From Candidatus Parvarchaeota archaeon (lineage in GTDB: Archaea; Micrarchaeota; Micrarchaeia; Anstonellales; VGKX01): a stretch of 9,579 nucleotides of DNA. The notes under the pieces are model-generated. The model had not been told where the DNA came from, ran no database searches, and saw only the letters and a list, made by a program, of their open reading frames with translations. How positions within the stretch are numbered: the first letter of the stretch is position 1; every line of letters begins with the position of its first letter. The stretch lies in NCBI GenBank assembly GCA_016866895.1, contig VGKX01000030.1, forward strand, positions 1 through 9,579, written 5' to 3'. Both the position numbers and the translations under genes were made by a program. Below are positions 1-6,656 of this stretch, in pieces.

Positions 1-14
1 TAGCTGAATTTTTT

Positions 15-20
15 GGGGTG
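15..20 (+). promoter_or_regulatory. Ribosome binding site of the amino-acid dehydrogenase
   Basis: GGGGTG lies six T residues before the ATG at 27 and partly matches the archaeal anti-Shine-Dalgarno target (GGAGGTG). It includes the GTG at 18 that could otherwise serve as an in-frame start, which favours the ATG at 27 as the true start. The promoter lies to the left of the window. Confidence 0.5.
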
Positions 21-26
21 TTTTTT

Positions 27-1115
27 ATGCACGGTTTTGTAGATGAATGGGGACCTGAACGCGTTGTTGAAGTCTATGACCAAAAGACCAAGACCCACGG
101 AGTTCTTGTTGTTGACAATACGGCAAGGGGGCCTGGAAAGGGTGGCATTAGGCTTGTGCCTGACATCTCTGCAACAGAAGTTTTTGGCCTGGCCCGTGCA
201 ATGACTTGGAAAAACGCACTTGCCGACATTCCTTTTGGAGGCGCAAAGGCGGGCATTAAGGCAGACCCAAAGACTGTGAACAAGGATGCAGCTATGAGGG
301 CATTTGCATTGAAGCTCAAGGAACTCATCCCTTCAGTCTATATCGCAGGTCCTGACATGAATACAACTGAAAAGGAAATGGCTGCATTTGCAGACGCAGT
401 TGGCACACCAAAAGCTGCAACAGGCAAGCCCTCGTCAATGGGCGGATTGCCCCACGAGCTAGGCTCAACCGGCTTTGGGGTCGCCCAATCCTCATTTGTG
501 GCACTTGAGCACATGAAAATCCCTGTTGCAGGTGCAAGCGTGGCACTTGAGGGCTTTGGAAATGTGGGAACTTTCACAATGAAGTTCATGACAGAGCGGG
601 GCGCAAAAGTTGTTGCAATCTCTGATTCAAAAGGCACTGCGTACCTGCCCGAAGGCTTCAACTATGATACGATGATGAAGGTAAAATCAGAGAAAGGCAC
701 GGTGACAGCGTATCCTGGCGCAAAAATTCTGGGCGCGGCAGATTTGTTTGGCATGCAAGTTGACGTTTTAATACCTGGTGCAAGGCCAAATGTGATTACT
801 GATGCAAACAAGGCGCAAGTCAGGGCAAAAATCATTGTAGAGGCTGCAAACATCCCAATCGTTCCGCGAATAGAGGAGGAATTTGCTGCAAAAGGTGTTC
901 TTGTAATTCCTGATTTTGTTGCAAACGCAGGCGGCGTCATCTCGTCCTATGTGGAGCACATCGAGGGCACAGAATCCCAGATGTTCAAGATGGTTGAGGA
1001 TAGGATTGTCAAAAACACCAGGCTCATGCTTGGTGGCATGCAGGGCCTCAAGGCAAGGGAGGCAGCGCTAAAAATTGCAAAAGAACGCGTGTTGGATGCA
1101 ATGGCAAAAAGATAA
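27..1115 (+). CDS. gdhA: Glu/Leu/Phe/Val-family amino-acid dehydrogenase, probably glutamate dehydrogenase
   Basis: This enzyme should catalyse reversible NAD(P)-dependent oxidative deamination of an amino acid in the cytoplasm, most likely glutamate to 2-oxoglutarate plus ammonium. The substrate-domain motifs are clear: ARGPGKGGIR at 33-42, MTWK with Lys62, GGAKAGI with Lys74, and the proton-relay Asp110 in AGPDMNT. The Rossmann domain has the glycine motif GFGNVG at 176-181, with Asp200 near the end of the second strand. NAGG at 300-303 followed by SSY matches the C-terminal substrate-pocket region of glutamate dehydrogenases. At 362 residues it lacks roughly 45-50 N-terminal residues of the usual 415-420-residue archaeal enzyme, so in length it is closer to leucine dehydrogenase. 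The GPD and KAGI motifs look more like glutamate dehydrogenase, but specificity cannot be settled by eye. The ATG at 27 was chosen over the GTG at 18 because of the ribosome binding site. Confidence 0.88.
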   Translation: MHGFVDEWGPERVVEVYDQKTKTHGVLVVDNTARGPGKGGIRLVPDISATEVFGLARAMTWKNALADIPFGGAKAGIKADPKTVNKDAAMRAFALKLKELIPSVYIAGPDMNTTEKEMAAFADAVGTPKAATGKPSSMGGLPHELGSTGFGVAQSSFVALEHMKIPVAGASVALEGFGNVGTFTMKFMTERGAKVVAISDSKGTAYLPEGFNYDTMMKVKSEKGTVTAYPGAKILGAADLFGMQVDVLIPGARPNVITDANKAQVRAKIIVEAANIPIVPRIEEEFAAKGVLVIPDFVANAGGVISSYVEHIEGTESQMFKMVEDRIVKNTRLMLGGMQGLKAREAALKIAKERVLDAMAKR

Positions 1116-1148
1116 ACCGCTGAAGAACCTCGGTGCGGGAGCCACGCA

Positions 1149-1160
1149 TTAAAATATAAA
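1149..1160 (+). promoter_or_regulatory. TATA box of the acyl-CoA dehydrogenase gene
   Basis: The A/T-only stretch TTAAAATATAAA sits in the 77-bp gap between the two plus-strand metabolic genes. Its centre is near 1155, which predicts a start of transcription around 1181 and a leader of only about 12 nt before the ATG at 1193. This suggests the acyl-CoA dehydrogenase has its own promoter rather than depending on readthrough. The position is inferred from the usual archaeal spacing of about 26 nt. Confidence 0.6.
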
Positions 1161-1183
1161 CTTGTGTTTCGCGTTTAGTGCCA

Positions 1184-1188
1184 GGTGA
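1184..1188 (+). promoter_or_regulatory. Ribosome binding site of the acyl-CoA dehydrogenase
   Basis: GGTGA, the core archaeal Shine-Dalgarno sequence, ends four bases before the ATG at 1193. It lies downstream of the alternative GTG at 1178 and therefore decides in favour of the ATG. Confidence 0.6.
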
Positions 1189-1192
1189 ACGC

Positions 1193-2476
1193 ATGGTGCT
1201 CAAACCCCTTTCAGACCACACGCCGCCGCAAAAGGGCGCAAAAAACAGCGACGCTTTGATGAAAAGGTCCAATGCATTCAGAAATCTCTTTGACGATAAT
1301 CGCAAATCCCTGTTTGAATACACCAAGGAAGTTTCAAGCAAAATCCTAGTTCCAAACACTGTCAAAATTCACCTTGGGGAATTAAAACTCAATGACTTGT
1401 TTGAAGGCGCCAAAGGCAATGATGGCGCCTCGCTTTCGCAGTTTTGCAATATAGGCATACCGGTTGAGTTTGGCGGCTATGAGCAGGGCAAGGGCATTAT
1501 TGACTCCCTCATTTTGCACCAGAACATGGCATATGGAAGCGCGTCTGCCGCGGCATTTTTTGACGGCCACGAGCTTTTATCTTCCCCAATCATCCTTGCA
1601 GGCTCTCAGGCCCAAAAAGAATTCTTCCTGCCAAAGCTTGCGACCAGGGAAATAATCGGCTGCTATTCTCTTTCAGATGTCAACTGCGCCTCGGACGTTG
1701 CAGGCATGAACTCCCTTACATATACGAAACCGGCTGAAGACTATTTCTTAAACGGCTCCAAAATATTTGTCACGAATGGCCCTGACGCCCACTACACAAT
1801 CGCATTTGCAAAAGAGTCAGGAAACGAAAACAAGGGAAAAAACATAACTGCATTCATTGTCAAGAGGGCCACAAGTGCAGGTGGGGATGGCTTTGCGCCA
1901 GGCGAGCCGATGAACAAGCTTGGCTGGAAGGCATCCAGCACCTCACTTGTCTATTTTGACAATGTTCGCGTTTGTGCGCAGGACATTGTAGGCGAGGTTC
2001 TAGGAGGCTTCAAGGTTGCTGCTACAACCCTTGCTTACGGCAGGCTGAAAATAGCGGCAGAAGCCCTTGGCCTCATGGAGCGCATTTACGATGAATTGCA
2101 GGAATTTCTACCCCAAAGAAGCGCTTTTGGAAAGCAGCTCAAGTGTCACGACTTGATTAAATATCAGATTGCGCAGATTGCAAACGCCATAAAGGAAACC
2201 CGCGACTCGGTCTATGGCACTGCATACAATGTTGAAGCGCTTACTGCACAGGGAAAAGTTGTTGATTTTGCGGACGAGGCGGCGCAGGTCAAAAGCATGG
2301 CCGCGCACAAGCTGCAAAAAGTTGCGGAACTTGCAGTCAGGATGCAAGGCGGGTACGGGTTTGTCTATGACAAAAGCGCAATCCCTGTAATCTACTGCGA
2401 TGCCCCGCTTTACATGATTGGCGAGGGCGCGGACAACGTTCTCAACCTGTCTGTTGGGACAAACATCCTAGGCTAG
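1193..2476 (+). CDS. Acyl-CoA dehydrogenase family flavoprotein, divergent
   Basis: A 427-residue protein with the acyl-CoA dehydrogenase fold, predicted to oxidise an acyl-CoA to the 2,3-enoyl-CoA with FAD, passing electrons to an acceptor such as ETF. Visible landmarks are IPVEFGGY (89-96), the middle beta-domain with FLNGSKIFVTNG (185-196) and MNKLGWKASSTS (240-251), RSAFGKQL (309-316), MQGGYGF (384-390), and Glu411 in IGEGADNV. Glu411 aligns with the catalytic Glu of the IYEGT motif in medium-chain enzymes. Two motifs are altered: the flavin/substrate loop usually written TEPxAGSD reads SDVNCASD (161-168), and the usual YRDA before the catalytic Glu reads YCDA (401-404). About 30 extra basic or polar residues precede the first helix. 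Substrate is unknown, and no ETF or thiolase gene lies nearby. It ends tail to tail with a small minus-strand ORF and is followed by a T-rich tract. Confidence 0.88.
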   Translation: MVLKPLSDHTPPQKGAKNSDALMKRSNAFRNLFDDNRKSLFEYTKEVSSKILVPNTVKIHLGELKLNDLFEGAKGNDGASLSQFCNIGIPVEFGGYEQGKGIIDSLILHQNMAYGSASAAAFFDGHELLSSPIILAGSQAQKEFFLPKLATREIIGCYSLSDVNCASDVAGMNSLTYTKPAEDYFLNGSKIFVTNGPDAHYTIAFAKESGNENKGKNITAFIVKRATSAGGDGFAPGEPMNKLGWKASSTSLVYFDNVRVCAQDIVGEVLGGFKVAATTLAYGRLKIAAEALGLMERIYDELQEFLPQRSAFGKQLKCHDLIKYQIAQIANAIKETRDSVYGTAYNVEALTAQGKVVDFADEAAQVKSMAAHKLQKVAELAVRMQGGYGFVYDKSAIPVIYCDAPLYMIGEGADNVLNLSVGTNILG

Positions 2477-2680
2477 CTTTTCTTTTTTCTTGCCCTCAAT
2501 GCAGCAGTTTCTTTTCAGGGCAAATTCCTTTATGCCGGGCCATTTTGCAACCATCCCGATAATGCCTGCAACCCACCACAGGCACCAGATGCAATAAAAC
2601 TTTCCTTCAAAGCAAGCACTAGTCTTGCAAGCCCTTTCAAAAGCAGAATAATGATTTTTTGTTTGAGTTGTTTTTTTCAT
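2468..2680 (-). CDS. Small Cys-rich single-helix membrane protein, hypothetical
   Basis: A 70-residue ORF of unrecognised family. It has a polar basic N-terminus, one hydrophobic segment at about 28-46 rich in Trp (CIWCLWWVAGIIGMV), and a strongly basic tail (KGKKKEK). Six cysteines stand at 18, 23, 30, 33, 59 and 60, including a CxxC pair (30-33) at the edge of the hydrophobic segment. Codons such as GCA, GGC, AAG and ATT resemble those of the neighbouring genes, which favours a real gene. It lies 55 nt downstream of apgM on the same strand with no T-tract between them, so co-transcription is plausible; no separate TATA box or ribosome binding site is evident. Its TAG stop sits inside the last codons of the acyl-CoA dehydrogenase. 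A metal-binding or redox membrane role is only a guess, and the ORF could be spurious. Confidence 0.45.
   Translation of the reverse strand: MKKTTQTKNHYSAFERACKTSACFEGKFYCIWCLWWVAGIIGMVAKWPGIKEFALKRNCCIEGKKKEKLA
2478..2491 (+). terminator. T-rich terminator after the acyl-CoA dehydrogenase
   Basis: TTTTCTTTTTTCTT starts two bases after the TAG stop at 2474-2476. Archaeal RNA polymerase terminates at such coding-strand T-tracts without needing a hairpin. On the opposite strand the same bases encode the Lys-rich tail of the small ORF at 2468-2680. Confidence 0.5.
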
Positions 2681-2735
2681 GGTGCTGCACTGCCGTAAAG
2701 GCGCGTATTCCTTTTCTTCTTGACTAGGCCCCTTC

Positions 2736-3956
2736 TCAAGTCCCGTATTTTTTCAGCTTTCCCATGTATCCAAGCATCAGTGGCATAAGCTCGCTTCCCA
2801 ATATCTGCCCAAGCTGCCCGCCTGTGCAGGAATACTCGTCAAAACTTGCTTTGGGCCCTTCGCGCCGTATGTTGTCGGCATAAAGCAGAAGCGGAACCGG
2901 GTCGCAGCTGTGGGCCTTTGAAACTGTCGGCGTGGAGTGGTCGCCTGTTACGACCACGTTTGCCCCGCTTTTTGCAAGTGCCGGGATAAGTTCCCTGTCC
3001 ACCCTTTCAATCATCATTTTTTTTCCATCAAAGTCGCCGTCATGGCCGCAGCTGTCCGTCCCTTTCACGTGGACAAAGACAAACTCGTGCGTCTTTAGGG
3101 CTGCAATTGCCGCCTTTGCCTTTGCTTTCAAATCAGTCCGGGTTGTCGCAGTAGCCCCCTTGACTTCAACCACATCCATCCCAATGTATCTTGCAATTCC
3201 CTTGTAAAGCGCCCCGCCTGCCACGCATGCCGCCTTTATGTTGTATTTTTCGCCAATAGGCTGCACGTGCCTGTAAACCCCGGCACCTCGCAAAAGCACA
3301 GCGTTTGCCGGCTTTTTGCCCTGCACTTCAAGCCGCCTGTTTTCCTGCAGCGCCGCAAGCTTTTCATGGGCAATTCTTGTATATTTTGTTACAGTCTGTG
3401 CAGTCTTCCTTGACTCATGGGACTTGTCATGCGGCAAGCAATGGGGAACCTTTTCGCCTTCATGCGCATCCGTGGGTCCAATGTTGCTTGAAAAGCCGGA
3501 GCCTGAGAGCACCACTGCACCCCTGTGTTCAACCGTGTGCACAAACGAAAACACCGCATCATCGACGAATATTTTTTTTATTGCAGGCTCTATCCTCCTC
3601 GCATCCTGCGTCCCAATCCTGCCTGCCCTCCTGTCAAGAACCTTCATTTCACCGTCAACAGTTGCAAAGTTTGCCCTAAATGCAATGTCCCCTTCCTTGA
3701 GCTTAATGCCTGCGCCAAGCGCCTCAAGAGGCCCCCTTCCGCAATAAAACTCGCGCGGGTCGTAGCCGAGTATCTGGAGATGGGCAGTATCAGAGCCCGG
3801 GGTTATCCCCCTTGCTATGGTGTGCATAAGCCCTATGGCCCCGTTTTGGGCAAGCCTGTCCAAATTGGGCTTTTTTGCAGCCATAAGCGGCGTTTGCAGG
3901 CCTCTTGGAAGGTCCCCAAGCCCGTCGAAAATCAGAAGTATTGTTTTTTTTGCCAT
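2736..3956 (-). CDS. apgM: 2,3-bisphosphoglycerate-independent phosphoglycerate mutase, archaeal type
   Basis: It interconverts 3-phosphoglycerate and 2-phosphoglycerate in glycolysis and gluconeogenesis, in the cytoplasm. It is an alkaline-phosphatase-superfamily metalloenzyme, and the whole expected active-site set can be seen in order: Asp11 in IFDGLGD, the phosphoryl-accepting Ser55 in TPGSDTAHLQILGYDP, Asp301 and His305 in GTDSCGHDGD, Asp339-His340 in TGDHSTP, and His349 in AHSCDPVP. At 406 residues it has the normal length of the archaeal ApgM family (about 400-410), and it appears intact. The ATG at 3956 has no Shine-Dalgarno sequence but lies about 25 nt from the centre of a TATA box, so the transcript is probably leaderless. 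It is divergent from the ABC permease gene, and a small Cys-rich ORF follows on the same strand. Confidence 0.96.
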   Translation of the reverse strand: MAKKTILLIFDGLGDLPRGLQTPLMAAKKPNLDRLAQNGAIGLMHTIARGITPGSDTAHLQILGYDPREFYCGRGPLEALGAGIKLKEGDIAFRANFATVDGEMKVLDRRAGRIGTQDARRIEPAIKKIFVDDAVFSFVHTVEHRGAVVLSGSGFSSNIGPTDAHEGEKVPHCLPHDKSHESRKTAQTVTKYTRIAHEKLAALQENRRLEVQGKKPANAVLLRGAGVYRHVQPIGEKYNIKAACVAGGALYKGIARYIGMDVVEVKGATATTRTDLKAKAKAAIAALKTHEFVFVHVKGTDSCGHDGDFDGKKMMIERVDRELIPALAKSGANVVVTGDHSTPTVSKAHSCDPVPLLLYADNIRREGPKASFDEYSCTGGQLGQILGSELMPLMLGYMGKLKKYGT

Positions 3957-3978
3957 AGTCTAATTTCACAATCAGTAA

Positions 3979-3984
3979 TTTAAA
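3979..3984. promoter_or_regulatory. Shared palindromic TATA box of apgM and the ABC permease
   Basis: TTTAAA, a perfect palindrome within GTAATTTAAACC, is the only convincing TATA-like element in the 53-bp divergent gap (3957-4009). Its centre is about 25 nt from the apgM ATG on the minus strand and about 28 nt from the permease ATG on the plus strand. Because the archaeal TATA box is normally centred about 26 nt from the transcription start, both mRNAs would begin at or within a few bases of their start codons, which fits the absence of a Shine-Dalgarno site on either side. Confidence 0.6.
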
Positions 3985-4009
3985 CCTCTTGACAGCCTAA
4001 GCCTAAACA

Positions 4010-5755
4010 ATGAAACACATCAAAAGCCTCCTTATAGCATACGCCATCATTTTTGGCATCACTGCAGTTTCCCTTTCTTACTTTGGCAAGTGGGGGGAGG
4101 TGGCTGCAAACCCTGACTCCGTGTTGCTTCCCATTTTCCTCCTGGCGTCCCTTGGACGGATGCTTGCAGCCTACGCCCTTGTTGTTGCTTTCGGCCTTGC
4201 AATAGGCATAACCGCTGGAATGTACAGAAAAGCCCGCATCTTCATGCTTCCGCTTCTTGACATTCTCCAGTCAATCCCAGTGCTTGGCTACCTTCCCGCA
4301 TTCATGCTTTTTTTCACCGATATCCTGCCACTTGGCCTGGGCCTTGAAATAGCCTCAATACTTTTGCTTTTCACTGGCATGGCATGGGCAGTAACTTTCA
4401 ATGTCATCTCCGCCGTCAGGGCAATACCAAACGACATTCGCGAGGCGTCAAACTCTTTTGGCATGACAGGCCTTCGCTATGTGCGCCATGTCATCCTGCC
4501 TGCAATCATGCCGTCTTTTGTCACAGGAAGCGTGCTTGCCTGGGGCGGAGGCTGGTATTTTCTTGTGGCTGCAGAATACCTGACATTTGGCGTGCGCCAC
4601 TACAATCTTCCAGGCATTGGCTATTATCTTGCAAAGTCAGTGTATGAGCTTAACAACCTGGGCTCTGCCATTTTCGGCCTTGCAGTTTTTGTCGCCATGA
4701 TTTACACAATCAACACGGTTGTGTGGCGCCCCCTAATATCCTATTGCTCCAAGTTCAAAGTGCAGGGCAAGTCCTCTCCCCTTGACATTGAATACAAGCA
4801 GGAAAAGGGAAGCCTGGTTTTCAAAGTCGCAGATTTCATTGCCCAAAAGCGCTATCTGGCCGATGAACTTGTCTTCTCCAACATAGACAAGCTCAACAGG
4901 TTTGTCAAAAAAAGCTTCAGCCTCAGGATAAAGTACATACCGCGCAAAAGGCACAAGACCGTAATGCCGTGGTGGAAACACCTTTCCCTATACTCGGTTC
5001 TCTTCGGTGCTGTCATGGCGGCACTAGCCGTGTTTATTGCAGCCTCGCTTCAAAAGCCGCTTTCCGACCTTTCAATGGCAGCAGCAAGCCACCCGGAAAC
5101 TTACAATCTTCCAGGTTTTCTGGCCCTGTCGCTGATTAGGATACTTGCAGCCTACCTAATTGCCCTTGCCTGGACACTTTGCGCAGCAATCCTGCTTGTC
5201 AGGCACAAGCGACTCTACCAGCTTTTCTTCCCAATCTTTGACATTGGCCAATCAACCCCGGCCCTGGCTCTTTTTCCCTTCATAGTTATTTTTGTAATCA
5301 ACTTCATTGGGGGAGGCCGTCTTGGCGTGGAGGCAGCCTCCGTGCTTTTGCTTCTCACAGGGACGCAGTGGTATCTGTTATTCAACCTGATTGCGGCAAT
5401 AAAAAGCATACCCGGGGAAATAAACGAGGCGTCGCAGGCATTTGGGATAAAGGGGATTACATATTACACAACTGTGCTTTTGCCCGGAATACTTCCAGGC
5501 CTGATAAACGGAAGCGTGCAGGCTTGGGGCGGGGCATGGAACTCCCTTATCGTAAGCGAGTACATCTCCTTTGGCGGCAAAACACTTATGGTTGACGGCC
5601 TTGGCTCCTACCTTACAAAAGCCACGATTTGGGGCGAGCCGACCCTTGTCGCCCTTGCGGTTGCAATTATGGCCCTTTCAGTCATTGCAATAAACATGCT
5701 TGTCTGGCGCAGGCTTTTCAATTATGTTGAGAGGTTCAGGTTTGAGTCCGGGTGA
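4010..5755 (+). CDS. ABC importer permease, two fused NitT/TauT-type membrane domains
   Basis: A 581-residue integral membrane protein in which two homologous permease domains (about 1-244 and 323-575) are joined in one chain. Each carries the EAA loop that docks onto the ATPase: EASNSFG at 145-151 running to LP at 163-164, and EASQAFG at 473-479 running to LP at 491-492. Each loop is preceded by IP (139-140, 467-468) and followed by a similar GSV-AWGG segment (173-180, 501-508). This pattern fits the SsuC/TauC permease family, whose members are normally about 250-270 residues and work as dimers, so here one polypeptide should supply both halves. A charged soluble linker of about 75 residues (246-322) joins the halves. 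The first ATG follows the TATA box closely and has no ribosome binding site. The substrate cannot be deduced, since the family handles nitrate, sulfonates, taurine, cyanate and thiamine precursors. No substrate-binding protein is encoded in the window. Confidence 0.9.
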   Translation: MKHIKSLLIAYAIIFGITAVSLSYFGKWGEVAANPDSVLLPIFLLASLGRMLAAYALVVAFGLAIGITAGMYRKARIFMLPLLDILQSIPVLGYLPAFMLFFTDILPLGLGLEIASILLLFTGMAWAVTFNVISAVRAIPNDIREASNSFGMTGLRYVRHVILPAIMPSFVTGSVLAWGGGWYFLVAAEYLTFGVRHYNLPGIGYYLAKSVYELNNLGSAIFGLAVFVAMIYTINTVVWRPLISYCSKFKVQGKSSPLDIEYKQEKGSLVFKVADFIAQKRYLADELVFSNIDKLNRFVKKSFSLRIKYIPRKRHKTVMPWWKHLSLYSVLFGAVMAALAVFIAASLQKPLSDLSMAAASHPETYNLPGFLALSLIRILAAYLIALAWTLCAAILLVRHKRLYQLFFPIFDIGQSTPALALFPFIVIFVINFIGGGRLGVEAASVLLLLTGTQWYLLFNLIAAIKSIPGEINEASQAFGIKGITYYTTVLLPGILPGLINGSVQAWGGAWNSLIVSEYISFGGKTLMVDGLGSYLTKATIWGEPTLVALAVAIMALSVIAINMLVWRRLFNYVERFRFESG

Positions 5756-5764
5756 AGCCCGGGC
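5746..5764 (+). promoter_or_regulatory. GC-rich hairpin over the permease stop codon
   Basis: GTCCGGG-TGAAG-CCCGGGC can fold into seven consecutive pairs (one of them G-U) closing a five-base loop, TGAAG, that contains the permease TGA stop. It lies 19 nt before the ATPase start. It could modulate translation or stability between the two cistrons. No T-tract follows, so it is not an obvious terminator. Its function is inference only. Confidence 0.35.
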
Positions 5765-5783
5765 ACGGGCGGGGTTGCATTCT

Positions 5784-6599
5784 ATGGCGGTTGAACTTGT
5801 TGTAAATCATGTGAGCAAGGACTACACGGAGGAAAAAATCTTCAAGCCTTCCATCGATGATGTCAGCTTCAGTGTGGGCAGGCACGAATTTGTCTGCATA
5901 ATTGGCCCATCGGGGTGCGGCAAGTCAACTCTTCTTAGGATAATAGCAGGCCTTGAGGAGCCAACCAAAGGCTCTGTGCGCTTCAGGGGCTCAAAAATAC
6001 ACGGTCCTGACCCGAAAATCTCCGCAATGATTTTCCAGACATTTGCCCTTTTGCCCTGGCGCACCGTCTATGAGAATATTGACCTTGGGATGCAGACTTT
6101 GAAAATCTCAAAGGAAAAACGCGATGAAATCGTAAGGAAATACGTAAAGCTCATGGACCTTGAAGACTTTGCCAACTCGTACCCGTACGAACTTTCCGGC
6201 GGCATGAAGCAGAGGGTTGGCATTGCAAGGGCACTTTGCGCAGAGCCGCACATACTTCTTATGGACGAGCCGTTTTCAGCCCTTGACGCATTCACGGCAG
6301 ACTCGCTTCGCCGCGACGTGCTTGGCATCTGGGTTGACCCGACAACCAAAACCGACACTTTCATCATGGTGACGCACCTGATTGACGAGGCGGTATTCAT
6401 GGCGGACAGGGTGATTGTGCTTTCAAGGCGCCCTGGAAAAATCATTGCCGACATCAAAATAGATCTTCCTCGGCCCAGGGAGCTTCACCTGCGCGACAAG
6501 GAGTTTTTCGGGTATGTTGACAAAATCAAGCGCCTTATAACCCGCGACCCGTCAAACGCAATGTGGTATGAGCTTGACTTGTCAAGGCAAAAGAAATAG
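5784..6599 (+). CDS. ABC importer ATPase, NitT/TauT type
   Basis: A complete 271-residue ABC ATPase that should power the fused permease encoded just upstream. Motifs in order: Walker A GPSGCGKST (41-49), Q-loop Gln85 in MIFQTFALLPW, signature LSGGMKQR (137-144), Walker B ILLMDEPF (157-164), D-loop SALD (165-168), and switch His198 in VTH. The phrase ALLPWRTVYENI after the Q-loop is typical of the nitrate/taurine/sulfonate ATPase family (TauB/SsuB-like). It begins 28 nt after the permease stop, so the two genes form an operon. The ATG at 5784 was preferred over the overlapping upstream start at 5700 because homology begins at VELVVNHVSKDY and a G-rich stretch (GGGCGGGG, 5767-5774) precedes it. 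It ends soon after the nucleotide-binding domain, with no extra C-terminal regulatory domain. The substrate is unknown. Confidence 0.93.
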   Translation: MAVELVVNHVSKDYTEEKIFKPSIDDVSFSVGRHEFVCIIGPSGCGKSTLLRIIAGLEEPTKGSVRFRGSKIHGPDPKISAMIFQTFALLPWRTVYENIDLGMQTLKISKEKRDEIVRKYVKLMDLEDFANSYPYELSGGMKQRVGIARALCAEPHILLMDEPFSALDAFTADSLRRDVLGIWVDPTTKTDTFIMVTHLIDEAVFMADRVIVLSRRPGKIIADIKIDLPRPRELHLRDKEFFGYVDKIKRLITRDPSNAMWYELDLSRQKK

Positions 6600-6602
6600 G
6601 GG

Positions 6603-6624
6603 AAATAAAAAGAGGAAAAAGAAA
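6603..6624 (-). terminator. T-rich terminator of the pilus cluster
   Basis: Read on the minus strand, the bases beyond the pilin stop include TTT, TTTTT and TTTTTATTT runs, a fitting archaeal T-tract terminator about 33 nt past the pilin stop. It lies between the convergent ATPase and pilin genes. No equivalent T-tract follows the ATPase gene on the plus strand. Confidence 0.5.
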
Positions 6625-6656
6625 GGGGGCGCTTTCAAATGCCCAGTATGCCTTCT

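Noticed and set aside
18..26. GTG at 18 as start of the amino-acid dehydrogenase
   Set aside because: The GTG is part of the GGGGTG ribosome binding site of the ATG at 27, and the added residues (MFF) match no family feature.
338..661. Minus-strand open frame inside the amino-acid dehydrogenase gene
   Set aside because: It lies fully opposite a strongly conserved gene and has no features of its own.
1178..1192. GTG at 1178 as start of the acyl-CoA dehydrogenase
   Set aside because: GGTGA at 1184-1188 is well placed for the ATG at 1193. A leaderless GTG start remains possible given the TATA position but is less likely.
3305..3983. Plus-strand open frames of up to 152 codons opposite apgM
   Set aside because: apgM on the minus strand has a complete catalytic set and normal length; the plus-strand frames are Ser/Pro/Cys-rich with no recognisable motif and are antisense shadows.
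5700..5783. N-terminal extension of the ATPase overlapping the permease gene
   Set aside because: The 28 extra residues resemble no ABC ATPase sequence and overlap the permease C-terminus in another frame; homology begins at the ATG at 5784.
6625..6645. Weak GGGC/GCCC inverted repeat after the ATPase stop as a terminator
   Set aside because: It has only four base pairs, a ten-base loop and no T-tract on the plus strand.
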